Made by a program: the position numbers and the translations under genes
In this document: positions 19,859 through 28,439 of the stretch, in pieces
How the letters are laid out: each line of letters begins with the position of its first letter
How positions within the stretch are numbered: the stretch's first letter is position 1
Origin: Phycisphaerae bacterium
GTDB taxonomy: Bacteria; Planctomycetota; Phycisphaerae; Phycisphaerales; UBA1924
DNA: 64,000 bases
Reading direction: 5' to 3'
Assembly (NCBI GenBank): GCA_030432905.1
Contig: JAUILU010000006.1
Location: 1-64,000 of the forward strand
The notes under the pieces: model-generated
The model's database searches: none
Seen by the model: the letters and a program-made list of their open reading frames with translations, nothing else
Told to the model about the DNA's origin: nothing

Positions 19859-19917
19859 TGCCGGGGCGGCCTAAGCTCCCCGGCACAACTTTCTGCCCGA
19901 CCGAACGTCGGCGGGCA
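19859..19917 (+). promoter_or_regulatory. Two consecutive RNA hairpins between ssb and rplI
   Basis: The 153-bp gap holds an 8-bp stem (19859-19866 with 19878-19885, 11-nt loop) and a second stem (19894-19899 with 19912-19917, extended by three inner pairs with one bulged A). Neither is followed by a proper T-run, so terminator activity is doubtful. They occupy the place where rpsR lies in many genomes and could be a processing, attenuation or r-protein binding site. Confidence 0.4.
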
Positions 19918-19987
19918 TCGCTGGGGCCCCGATTTGGGCTCCTCAACTCCCGGCGATCACGCACGGGAAGACAGCGAGGACATTCGC

Positions 19988-20563
19988 ATGCGTAAAGACA
20001 TCCAGCTTCTGCTTCTTGAGAGTGTTGACAACCTCGGCATCGTCGGCGATGTCGTCAAGGTTCGTGCGGGCTACGCACGCAACTACCTCCTGCCGCGCGG
20101 CCTCGCAACCACCCCGGACGAGGCACTCATCGCTTCGCTCGCCGAGAAGCGCAAGACCGCCGAGATCGAGCAGGGCAAGCTCCGTGTCGAGCGTGAAGCA
20201 CTCATCAAGAGGCTCGAAGGCGTCGAGATCACCATGCAGCGCTCCTGCAACGATCTCGGCTTGCTCTACGGTTCCGTCACCCAGCAGGACATCTCGGGCG
20301 CCCTCCGGTCGCTCGGTTTCGAGGTCAAGCCTCGTGAGGTCCGCCTGCCGCAGGTCATTAAGCGGCTCGGTCAGTTCGAGGTCAACGTCAAGCTGGCGAG
20401 CGACCTCGAAGAGCACGTCCAGATCCACGTGGTCGCCGACCGCGAGATGGACGGCGACGAGCGCGAGGAGATGGAGTTCGACAACGAGGGCGAGCTGATC
20501 GTCAAGGAAGCCAAGGCACCCAAGGCCGCCCCGGCAGCCGAGGAGCCCGCAGCAGCCGAGTGA
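19988..20563 (+). CDS. rplI: 50S ribosomal protein L9
   Basis: 191 residues, with the start at 19988 giving MRKDIQLLLLESVDNLGIVGD and the L9 signature GDVVKVRAGYARNYLLPRGLA at residues about 19-40. The connecting helix and C-terminal rRNA-binding domain follow to about residue 150; the last 40 residues are an acidic and Ala/Pro-rich extension. GAGG lies upstream. It is the last gene of the ribosomal unit, followed by a strong terminator. Confidence 0.95.
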   Translation: MRKDIQLLLLESVDNLGIVGDVVKVRAGYARNYLLPRGLATTPDEALIASLAEKRKTAEIEQGKLRVEREALIKRLEGVEITMQRSCNDLGLLYGSVTQQDISGALRSLGFEVKPREVRLPQVIKRLGQFEVNVKLASDLEEHVQIHVVADREMDGDEREEMEFDNEGELIVKEAKAPKAAPAAEEPAAAE

Positions 20564-20592
20564 ACCCGGCGTTCGCTGACAAGCTAGAAACA

Positions 20593-20632
20593 AAGAGAGC
20601 CGACCCGCGATTGGGTCGGCTCTCTTCTTTTT
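20593..20632. terminator. Strong bidirectional rho-independent terminator
   Basis: A perfect 14-bp stem (20593-20606 with 20613-20626) with a 6-nt loop is followed on the plus strand by CTTTTT. Read on the minus strand the hairpin is followed by TTTGTTTC. It separates rplI (plus) from the convergent CvpA-like gene (minus) and can serve both. Confidence 0.93.
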
Positions 20633-20679
20633 GTGGTGTTGTTGGTGCGGCGATGCCTCGCGGTGAACCGCCGTCGGCT

Positions 20680-22452
20680 TTACCGGCCACGCTTCCTGTC
20701 GAGCACGATCGGTGCGTCGAACTGGATGAGCGCTACGTCGCCGATGGTGAAGTACTCAATATCGACACCGATACTCGGACGGAAGATCAGTATGAGCACC
20801 TGGTCGTCACGGCTTCGCACGAGCGAGTCGGCTTCGTCAAGCCCGAGGACCGGCTGGCCCGGGGTGTAACGGATCTCAACCTTGTTGTTGTCCTGATAGA
20901 TGTAGCCGATGGCGTTGTAGGCCTGGCCGTTGGAGTCGATCAGCATGGGCGGCACATCGGCGCGGAGCTCGGCGGCTGCGGCTGAGGAGAAGTAGCTGCC
21001 CGGGTTGACCGACGGGTCGCCCGTGACCTCGATCTGCACGATGTTGGTGTCGTTGGTGACGTAGAACTCGTCGACACGCAGGGCACGGTCGATGCCCCGG
21101 CCCTTGACGTCGTTAGGCAGGAAGAGCTGCTGACCGTTGACGATCTGGTTCTCTTCGTTGATCTGCAGACCCTGTGTTTGGCCCTTCTGGAGAACCATGC
21201 GGTTGCCCATTCGAGGTCCGGTGGAGATGCCCGGGCCTCGGCCCGATGTGCCGTCGACAACCGTTGCAAACTGGGTGTTGAGGTTCGCGGTGCGGTCGCC
21301 TGCGAGCAGGTCGCCTGTCTGCACCGCGATGTCGCGCGAGGTGGAGTCTGCGAACTCGCGGTCCGGCGCCTGACCCTGAACGTCGTGGCGGAGGTTGCGG
21401 ACGTAGAGGAAGCTCGGTTCGTAGCCAGCGGGGACGCCGAACTCGAAAGCCATCGGGGCCTCGGTGGCGCCACCGACGGACGCAACGTAGAGCTCGCCGT
21501 CGAACCGGAATCGGCCGAAGGTGTTGTCACCCGAGCGGGCCTGCGAGGTCACGGCGATCGGGAAGAGCGTGACGGCCTCGCCCGCGCTGTTGTGCGCGAC
21601 GAGCCTGATCTGGCCCTTGCTCACGACGACTTGGCCGAAGTCTTCCTTGGCGCCGGCCTTGAAGTTGATGAGGTAGCCGTCGATGTAAGAGCCTGTCGGC
21701 AGCGGGTTGCCGTCGAGCATGGTGATCTGCTGGGTCCGCGCGTCGAACTGGTCTGCGAACAGTTCGCTCGCGGAAAGATTGGCGCCCTTGCCAACGGTGA
21801 AGTGGAGGGCGACTTCGAAGCCGGCTTCGGTGATCGTGTTCTTGTTGTTGCCGCCGCCCTCGCTCATGCGTTGCGTGGCAGCCGCGGTCGCGAGGTCGGG
21901 GTAGTAGTGAACCAGAGGCGTCTTCGTGTGGAGCACGTTCGACGAGAGGTGGTTGTAAAGATTGGAAGTCAGACGATCGACGGGGATCCAGAGGTTCTCT
22001 TTGATCTGCAGGTTGCCCTGCTCGACCATATGCACCGGCTGGTAGCCGAAGAACGCTGTCGGCACTCGCAGGAAGCTGGTGCTGAGGACGAACATGCCCG
22101 CGGTGATGAGCCCGATGCCCGCACCGCAGATGCCGCCGCCGATTGAGTCGAAGGTTTCCTCGACGATGATGTTCGCGGGTGCGATCTTGTCGATGGCAAA
22201 TCGCAGGATCGCCAGCGAGATCACGAACGGCAGCGCCAGCCCTAGGCCCCAAGCTGCGTCACCGATGAACGAGAAGAACCCGTTTGGTGCCTTGGTCAGC
22301 AGGAGCATCGCCACCGGTTCCCAGGCGGCGAAGGCGATCGCACCGGCGGCGAGCACGCACCCGAGGTGCAAGAGCGCCGAGAAGAAGCCGCGGGTGACCC
22401 AGAGGTACCCGAGCCCGAGGACTATCGCGATGCTCATCAGATTCATGATCAT
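20680..22452 (-). CDS. CvpA-like membrane protein with large soluble C-terminal region
   Basis: 590 residues. The first 150 contain about four membrane helices in a CvpA/colicin V production-type arrangement (MSIAIVLGLGYLWVTRGF, then a conserved GGGICGAGIGLITAGMFVLS). Residues about 170-590 form a large, mostly beta-type soluble region of unknown family. I see no trypsin-like GDSGG, unlike actinobacterial CvpA-protease fusions. The ATG at 22452 has GGAG 9 nt upstream; an ATG two codons later is possible. It is separated from the PilB-like gene by 129 bp. Function unknown. Confidence 0.75.
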   Translation of the reverse strand: MIMNLMSIAIVLGLGYLWVTRGFFSALLHLGCVLAAGAIAFAAWEPVAMLLLTKAPNGFFSFIGDAAWGLGLALPFVISLAILRFAIDKIAPANIIVEETFDSIGGGICGAGIGLITAGMFVLSTSFLRVPTAFFGYQPVHMVEQGNLQIKENLWIPVDRLTSNLYNHLSSNVLHTKTPLVHYYPDLATAAATQRMSEGGGNNKNTITEAGFEVALHFTVGKGANLSASELFADQFDARTQQITMLDGNPLPTGSYIDGYLINFKAGAKEDFGQVVVSKGQIRLVAHNSAGEAVTLFPIAVTSQARSGDNTFGRFRFDGELYVASVGGATEAPMAFEFGVPAGYEPSFLYVRNLRHDVQGQAPDREFADSTSRDIAVQTGDLLAGDRTANLNTQFATVVDGTSGRGPGISTGPRMGNRMVLQKGQTQGLQINEENQIVNGQQLFLPNDVKGRGIDRALRVDEFYVTNDTNIVQIEVTGDPSVNPGSYFSSAAAAELRADVPPMLIDSNGQAYNAIGYIYQDNNKVEIRYTPGQPVLGLDEADSLVRSRDDQVLILIFRPSIGVDIEYFTIGDVALIQFDAPIVLDRKRGR

Positions 22453-22581
22453 GGAAACTCGCTCCGTTCCAGTCTGCGTCCGGCTACGCCGGGGGTCGCC
22501 GTTTCCGGCGATGTAAGTATTCTAATTGACGCCCATGCCGAGCGTTAGTTCCAACTTTGAGAATCCGCTAAGCGGCTGGCT

Positions 22582-24321
22582 TTACTCTTCGGGCTTTGGT
22601 TTCGGTGGAGCCTTGGCGGCCTGAGCCTTTGGCTTCGCCGGGGCTGCGGTGACTCTGCCGAATTCCTCGAGGCTGAGCGTGCCCTCGACCACCCGGCGGA
22701 GCCCTGCCTGCTGGATGGTGGGGAGCTGGCGTTTGCGGAACTCGCCTCGGAGTCCGTTCCAGTTCTGTGCCTTGATCATCTCCCGCTCTGCGTTACCGAT
22801 CGGGAAGACCTCGAAGAGCGCGACCTGGCCGTAGTAACCGGAGCCTGCGCACATCGGGCAGACCTCTGGCTTGTTCTTGATGAGGACTTGGCCGCCCTTC
22901 TTGAAGAGTTGCTTGACCTTGTCGGCGGGGAGGCCGAGCTTCTTGAGCAGGCCCGCGTCGGGTGTGTAAGGGACTCGGCAGTTGTTGCAGAGCTTTCGTG
23001 CCAGTTTCTGCGCGGTGACACCGACCAGAGCCTCGGCGGACTCTTCCGGGTTGCCCTGATGCTTGACTAGCGTTTGGACTGCAACGAGCGAGTTGTCTGC
23101 TTTGACAGACAGATAAACCTTCGAGCGTTTGAGGTCGGCGCGGACGATCTCTTTAGCGGTCTCCGGGTCACGGAAGTCCGTGACGCCGACCACGTCGGGG
23201 TCTCGGCGGAGAATCGAGCGGACGGTCGTGGAGTACTCGGCGTCGCCCGACGCGTCGTACTTGTTCTGCATGACGCCCTCGATCGGCGCCTGGACGTCGA
23301 ACTCGACTGTCTGCACGATCGAGGTGTACGGGTCGTGCTTGCCGACGATCGCATAGGTCGATGTGGTCAGACCGTTGCCCGGAGCGGCGGCGATGAGGAT
23401 GAGGCCGCCGGTAGTCTCGCGGATCTCTTGGAGTGCTTTCTCCTGCGACTCGAAGAGACCAAGCTCGTCGAACTTTCTGGTGACGGCCTTGGTTGGGTTG
23501 AATGTGAAGGTGAGTTTCGGTCCCGCCTGGCCGCCGATCGTGTCCATGCGGACCTGGTGGTGCCAGATGTCGTCCTTTGAGACGGTGACCTCGCCGCGTT
23601 GCTTTTTGCGTCGGTCGTTGACGTCGAGTTCTGCGGTGGATTTCCAGAAATCGACGAGCTTGACGGCTTGCTGGGGAGGCATCTGCTCGATGCCTTGCTT
23701 GACGCCGTCAACGGTTGCGGTGATCGCGTAGCCGCCGTCGCCGCCGAGCGGGCCGATCTCGAATCGGCTGGCGCGCATATCGACGGCTTGGATCATGTAG
23801 GTCTCCGCCTGAGCCCTGACCTCGTACTCGGTGGTTTCTTTGTCGGGGACGGCGGCGGTGTTGCCGGCGGCGCTGACGATCTTCAGTTGGACGGTGCCGG
23901 CTTCCTTGGCCGACTTTTTGGCTTCGCGTTTGGCGGCCATCTCGGAGAAATCGAGCCGGAGCATGTGGTCTTCGGGGACGCGATCGTCCCGGTTGTGCAA
24001 TGACATGAAAATGAGGATGTCAGCCAGCAGGATGACGGTGATCGCGCCGAATCCTGCGAAGAAGCCGCCGATGCCTGGCACGGGGAGCAGGAACGCGAGC
24101 AGGAGCGCGATGGTCGCCACGGTTAGGTGGATCAGGTTCCACTTTTTGCGGGGCAGGTGAAAGCGCGTCGCGTGCTTGTCCATGATGCTGGACACGAACC
24201 AGCCCCAGACTGCGAGCGGGGCGAGCAGAAACACCGGTTTCCACGGGCTGACGAGCATCAGTGCGTCGGCGAGCATCGCGGTCATGTGCAAGTGCAAAGA
24301 CGGGTCGGCCTCTGTGGGCAT
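22582..24321 (-). CDS. GspE/PilB-family protein with degenerate ATPase motifs and N-terminal membrane helices
   Basis: 579 residues. Two or three membrane helices occupy about residues 22-110, which is unusual for this normally cytosolic ATPase family. The C-terminal half (about 200-560) is clearly type II/IV secretion ATPase-like: RDPDVVGVTDFRDPETA, the zinc pair CNNC (about 443) and CPMCAGSGYYGQVALFEV (about 486). However, the Walker A is AAPGNGLTTS, with Leu318 where Lys should be, and the Walker B segment reads VTDFRD instead of GEIRD. The protein probably does not hydrolyse ATP normally. AAGGAAG lies upstream of the start. An intact PilT-like gene is 54 bp upstream, suggesting a hetero-oligomer or regulatory role. 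Confidence 0.85.
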   Translation of the reverse strand: MPTEADPSLHLHMTAMLADALMLVSPWKPVFLLAPLAVWGWFVSSIMDKHATRFHLPRKKWNLIHLTVATIALLLAFLLPVPGIGGFFAGFGAITVILLADILIFMSLHNRDDRVPEDHMLRLDFSEMAAKREAKKSAKEAGTVQLKIVSAAGNTAAVPDKETTEYEVRAQAETYMIQAVDMRASRFEIGPLGGDGGYAITATVDGVKQGIEQMPPQQAVKLVDFWKSTAELDVNDRRKKQRGEVTVSKDDIWHHQVRMDTIGGQAGPKLTFTFNPTKAVTRKFDELGLFESQEKALQEIRETTGGLILIAAAPGNGLTTSTYAIVGKHDPYTSIVQTVEFDVQAPIEGVMQNKYDASGDAEYSTTVRSILRRDPDVVGVTDFRDPETAKEIVRADLKRSKVYLSVKADNSLVAVQTLVKHQGNPEESAEALVGVTAQKLARKLCNNCRVPYTPDAGLLKKLGLPADKVKQLFKKGGQVLIKNKPEVCPMCAGSGYYGQVALFEVFPIGNAEREMIKAQNWNGLRGEFRKRQLPTIQQAGLRRVVEGTLSLEEFGRVTAAPAKPKAQAAKAPPKPKPEE

Positions 24322-24375
24322 GGTCGATCTTCCTTCGGTCTGTCAGGGGCCGATCGCCCCTTTCGTAGATACAGG

Positions 24376-25533
24376 TTAGCCGAGTTTCTTGAGGCGCATG
24401 GTGAGCTCGTCGACGTTCGGGGAGGCCTCGAGCGCGACACGCATGTGGATGTACTCTTCTTCGACCAGCTTCACGAGCGTGCCGTTGAAGTCGATCATGC
24501 CGGACTGCTGGGCTTCGATCGTCCGCAGGTATTCGCGGAGCTCGCCCTCTCGGCCTTCGAGGATGTGCGTCCGGACGACGCCGTTGTTGATCAGGATCTC
24601 GATGCCGGGGATTCGGGCGATGTTCTCGTGGAGCGTGGGAAGGAGCTTCTGATACACGAACGCACGCATCTGGTACGCCAGGATTCGGCGGACCTGATCG
24701 ACCTCTTCCTGCTCGAACAAGCCGTAGATACGGCTGAAGGTCTGCGTTGTGCTTGATGCGTGGATGGTTCCGTACACAAGGTGACCGGTTTCGGCGGCGT
24801 GGAGGGCGGCTTCGAACGTTTCCTTGTCACGCATCTCACCGATGAGCACGACGTCAGGGTTCTCACGAACGAGCGCGCGAAGACCGGTCTTGAAGTCGAG
24901 GCAGTCGAGCCCGATTTCTCGCTGGTTGATGGTGGCTTTTTTGTCGTTGAAGATGTACTCGATCGGATCTTCGAGAGTCAGGATGTGGACAGCCTTGCGC
25001 TCGTTCACGTAGTCGAGCATCGAGGCGATCGTCGTTGATTTACCCGAACCCGTCACGCCGCAGAGAAGAACGATGCCCTGCGGCTGCATCGCGATGTCCG
25101 ACATGATGGGGGGAAGGTACAGCCCGTCGAAGGGCTTGATGTCACTGGTGATGTTTCGCGCGGCGACGGAGATCTTGCCTCGCGCCATGAACAGGTTCAC
25201 ACGGAAGCGGTTGCGATCGGTGTAGTCGTACGCGAAGTCGACCGAACCGAACTTGTGCAGATCTGCGATCTGTTCCTCGGTAAGAATGTGCTTGACGATC
25301 TGCCAGAACTCTTCGAGGCTGACCGGTTCGGTGTTGAGTGCCTTGAGCGAGCCCCTGACTCGGACCTTCGGCTGCTGATCGGTTTTCATGATCAGGTCAG
25401 AACTGTCGATCTTGATAGTGGCTTTCAGGAAGTCGCCCCAACGCGTGGCGTGCGGGTCGTGCTTCTGTGTGCCGGGCATGGCGACGTGACCAACGGCCGT
25501 TGCGTCGGTATGGATTTCGCTCTCAACGCTCAT
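24376..25533 (-). CDS. pilT: PilT-like twitching motility/type IV pilus retraction ATPase
   Basis: 385 residues. All ATPase motifs are intact: Walker A GVTGSGKSTTIASML (about residue 156), Asp box, Walker B VVLIGEMRDKETFEAAL and His box HLVYGTIHASS. The first 30 residues are an extension before the PilT N-domain. PilT drives pilus retraction at the inner membrane. GAGGAAG lies upstream of the start. It is the first gene of a minus-strand unit with the degenerate PilB-like gene. No pilin or PilC gene is in the window. Confidence 0.88.
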   Translation of the reverse strand: MSVESEIHTDATAVGHVAMPGTQKHDPHATRWGDFLKATIKIDSSDLIMKTDQQPKVRVRGSLKALNTEPVSLEEFWQIVKHILTEEQIADLHKFGSVDFAYDYTDRNRFRVNLFMARGKISVAARNITSDIKPFDGLYLPPIMSDIAMQPQGIVLLCGVTGSGKSTTIASMLDYVNERKAVHILTLEDPIEYIFNDKKATINQREIGLDCLDFKTGLRALVRENPDVVLIGEMRDKETFEAALHAAETGHLVYGTIHASSTTQTFSRIYGLFEQEEVDQVRRILAYQMRAFVYQKLLPTLHENIARIPGIEILINNGVVRTHILEGREGELREYLRTIEAQQSGMIDFNGTLVKLVEEEYIHMRVALEASPNVDELTMRLKKLG

Positions 25534-25773
25534 GATGCGTACTTCCTCTCACTCTTGCGCTGGCTGACTGTTCGATTCGGTGACCGGTGTGCGTGCCGCG
25601 CTGCCAAGCCGACCCGCATCCTTCGGTTCTCGGATCCGGGCGGGCCGGTTCCATCGGTACACGATATCCGACCGGGCGGCACCGTGGGGCATGCAGAAGC
25701 CGATTTTGGGCGTTCTTGGTCGATTCGGGGCGGTTTTTTGCATCGCCGGTGTTGAGGGGTTTCCCAAACTGAA

Positions 25774-25800
25774 ACAGGCCCGGCGTGGTGCCGGGCCTGT
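25774..25800 (-). terminator. Rho-independent terminator of the sigma factor gene
   Basis: An 11-bp perfect stem (25774-25784 with 25790-25800) with a 5-nt loop, followed on the minus strand by TTTCAGTTT. It lies 27 bp after the stop of the sigma factor gene and separates it from pilT. Confidence 0.8.
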
Positions 25801-25826
25801 GGGTGGTTGTGGGTCTGGTCGCGGGT

Positions 25827-26906
25827 TTACTTGCTCGCGACGGTCTTGCCGGATTCGTCCGACGAGTCCTGGTCTTCCTGAGCCTGACCCAGGAATTTGG
25901 ACTCGAGCTCCTTGCGGATCTTTTCCATCGCCTTGTTCTGGATCTGGCGGACGCGTTCCTTGGTGACGCCGATGATCTGCCCGACCTGTTCAAGGGTCAT
26001 GGGCTTCTCTTCGCCCGACTCGAGACCGAAGCGGTGCTCGATGACAGTGCGCTCGACGTCGGTCAGTTCCGCGCGGTTGTCGTTGACAATCTCGCGGACC
26101 TCGGCGGCGGTGTCCTTCTCGAAGTTCGCCCGCTTGGTCTCGAGGAAGTTGGACTTCTCGAGCTTCGGATCGAAGTCTGTCGGGAACCGCTGGCGGTACT
26201 TGCTGAGCTTCATGCCCTGTCGGCTAAACGCCTTCAGGATCGCCCGGCAGGCGTAGGTCGAGAACTTGTAGCCTCGGCCCGCGTCGAACTTGTCCACGGC
26301 GCGGAGCAGGGCCATGTTGCCCTCGCTGACGAGGTCGGCAAAATCCACCTCGCTCATACGGGTCCGCTTGGCCATCGCCAGAACCAGCGCGAGGTTGGTC
26401 TCGGCGATCTGCTCCCGGATACGCTCGGCCCGTCGGTGCCAGCTGAGAATCGTCTCGGCCTGCTCGGCGGTGGGGACGTGCCCCGGCTGAGAGCGGATCG
26501 CCTTCTGCAGCTTGTTGACGCAGTAACGGGCGTAGTTGAACTGGTGAAAAAGGATCCGTTCCTCGGCACCCGTCAGGATGACCTGCTGGCTGGACTTGAT
26601 TGTCCGGGTCCGGCTGGCGGAACTCAGGTCGTCCATCACCGGGTGGTACCAGGTGGTGTCGGGCTTCTGAACGTCGGGAACCTCGTTGTAGATCTGGACT
26701 TCCGCGTTCTCTTCGTAGAAGGCGGGGGAGTCGATGAAGTCCTGCTCGCCCTGAAGCAGACGCTGGAGGAGCCGCTCGTCGGCGGGGCTGAGCTTGCGGG
26801 TGACCTTTCGGCTGTTCGCGTTGCCCGGGGTCGTGGCGACGCGGACGCGGTGTCGGCGCCTGACCTGCTCGAGCGGGCTCGGTGTTTTGTGCTGAACTCG
26901 ATTCAT
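25827..26906 (-). CDS. Sigma-70 family RNA polymerase sigma factor lacking a normal region 3
   Basis: 359 residues. A region 1.2-like segment lies near 107-140 (EERILFHQFNYARYCV). Region 2 is at about 165-235 (NLALVLAMAKRTRM, DLVSEGNMALLRAVDKFD, YKFSTYACRAILKAF) and region 4 at about 285-335 (MTLEQVGQIIGVTKERVRQI). Region 2.4 departs from the RpoD-type TYATWWIRQAI, and only about 50 residues separate regions 2 and 4, too few for a full region 3. The N-terminal 100 residues are variable. It is therefore an alternative or lineage-specific sigma rather than a typical housekeeping one. AAGGA lies upstream of the start. Confidence 0.88.
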   Translation of the reverse strand: MNRVQHKTPSPLEQVRRRHRVRVATTPGNANSRKVTRKLSPADERLLQRLLQGEQDFIDSPAFYEENAEVQIYNEVPDVQKPDTTWYHPVMDDLSSASRTRTIKSSQQVILTGAEERILFHQFNYARYCVNKLQKAIRSQPGHVPTAEQAETILSWHRRAERIREQIAETNLALVLAMAKRTRMSEVDFADLVSEGNMALLRAVDKFDAGRGYKFSTYACRAILKAFSRQGMKLSKYRQRFPTDFDPKLEKSNFLETKRANFEKDTAAEVREIVNDNRAELTDVERTVIEHRFGLESGEEKPMTLEQVGQIIGVTKERVRQIQNKAMEKIRKELESKFLGQAQEDQDSSDESGKTVASK

Positions 26907-27178
26907 TCCAATGCTTTCCTTGCAGTCGTGTACCGGCGGCCCCCGGGGAGGGTCCGGCTACATTCAATTCGTTCGTGGCAAAGAACCGATTCGTCTTTCG
27001 GGAGCCTCACGCGGTGCTGATGGATCATCTGGTGCCCCCGGGTTGGTGGGTGGTCACACAGGCTCAGCTTGCCGCGGGTGTTGGCATATCCACCCCGCGC
27101 CGATCACTCGGTTTCTATACCCCAAGTTGTACGCCAAATAAGCCATTCCGGTTCAGGATTCCCAATGACTTACGTCAA

Positions 27179-27190
27179 AATAGGGAATTT
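27179..27190 (+). repeat. 12-mer AATAGGGAATTT, copy 1 of 2
   Basis: AATAGGGAATTT occurs here and again at 27379-27390, both upstream of the superoxide dismutase. It is AT-rich against a GC-rich background and could be a regulator or promoter element; chance cannot be excluded. Confidence 0.4.
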
Positions 27191-27326
27191 TCCTCACCGG
27201 ATTCGGAGGCTCCCCAAAGCCGCCTGTCTCATCAGGTAAGGTCCAAGCTCCGCTTTGGCCCGTCCATCAGTTGATTTTCGCCCTGGTCAGCACTTTGGAC
27301 CAATCCACGTCCCAAATGCTTCCCGA

Positions 27327-27346
27327 TCAGGTCCAGATTGACCTGA
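27327..27346. promoter_or_regulatory. 20-bp inverted repeat upstream of superoxide dismutase
   Basis: TCAGGTC and GACCTGA form perfect 7-bp arms around a 6-bp spacer, the geometry of a dimeric repressor or activator site. It lies 216 bp upstream of the downstream ATG (27562) and 45 bp upstream of the alternative GTG (27391). Confidence 0.4.
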
Positions 27347-27378
27347 ACACTCCTGACACCTACGATTATCGGTCGAAG

Positions 27379-27390
27379 AATAGGGAATTT
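27379..27390 (+). repeat. 12-mer AATAGGGAATTT, copy 2 of 2
   Basis: Second copy of the 12-mer at 27179. This copy directly abuts the possible GTG start of the long dismutase form, so its AGGGA could also act as a ribosome binding site. Confidence 0.4.
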
Positions 27391-27561
27391 GTGGACAAAC
27401 ACCCCATCAATCGCCGGTCGTTTTGCACGGTACTTGCTGCGGGCACTGCTGTCAAGCTGTGGCCCCTGTCAGCACGCGCTGATTTCGTGGCTGCGCGAGC
27501 GGACGGATTTTCGGATAATATTCGACAGGATCATCAAACACTCGATTCCAAGGGGAACGCT

Positions 27562-28191
<630 letters not shown>

Positions 28192-28220
28192 GCGGTCCGC
28201 CTGAATTGAACGCATACGAT

Positions 28221-28252
28221 GGGCCGGGGCTCCTTTGAGTCTCGGCCCTTTT
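28221..28252 (+). terminator. Rho-independent terminator after superoxide dismutase
   Basis: A 12-bp stem (28221-28232 with 28237-28248, two G-T pairs) closed by a CTTT loop is followed by TTTT. It lies 30 bp after the dismutase stop. Confidence 0.85.
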
Positions 28253-28268
28253 CTATGATCGGGACACG

Positions 28269-28439
28269 ATGCCGGAGCCAGCGTCAGACAAGCCGAGCCT
28301 GAAGAAACGCGTTGCGCTGACGCTGTTTCTGGTGCTGCCGTTCGTGGTGCTGATTGTCCTGATGTACACGCTCGCGTTTTCGATCAAGGATCAGGCGAAA
28401 GAACTCGGCGGTGAAAACACACCGAGCGCCGTTGAGTAG
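28269..28439 (+). CDS. Small single-span membrane protein
   Basis: A 56-residue open frame from an ATG at 28269 to a TAG at 28437. It has a charged N-terminus (KPSLKKRV), one strong hydrophobic helix (about residues 15-39), and a polar tail, i.e. a single membrane span with an inside-positive start. The ribosome binding site is weak. It lies between the dismutase terminator and the stop of the DUF1501 gene on the other strand (adjacent, no overlap). No family is recognised; codon use and topology favour a real gene but length makes this tentative. Confidence 0.5.
   Translation: MPEPASDKPSLKKRVALTLFLVLPFVVLIVLMYTLAFSIKDQAKELGGENTPSAVE

Larger units (their letters stand above)
26907..27390. 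other. Divergent intergenic region between sigma factor and superoxide dismutase
   Basis: About 480 bp (655 bp if the dismutase starts at 27562), with lower GC than its surroundings. No convincing protein-coding frame is seen apart from the possible in-frame dismutase extension. It contains a 20-bp inverted repeat at 27327 and two copies of a 12-mer exactly 200 bp apart, described separately. It must hold the promoters of both flanking genes. Confidence 0.55.

Noticed and set aside
24345..24361. A 6-bp GC-rich stem between pilT and the PilB-like gene considered as a terminator
   Set aside because: On the minus strand, the only one transcribed here, no T-run follows, and the two genes are likely co-transcribed.
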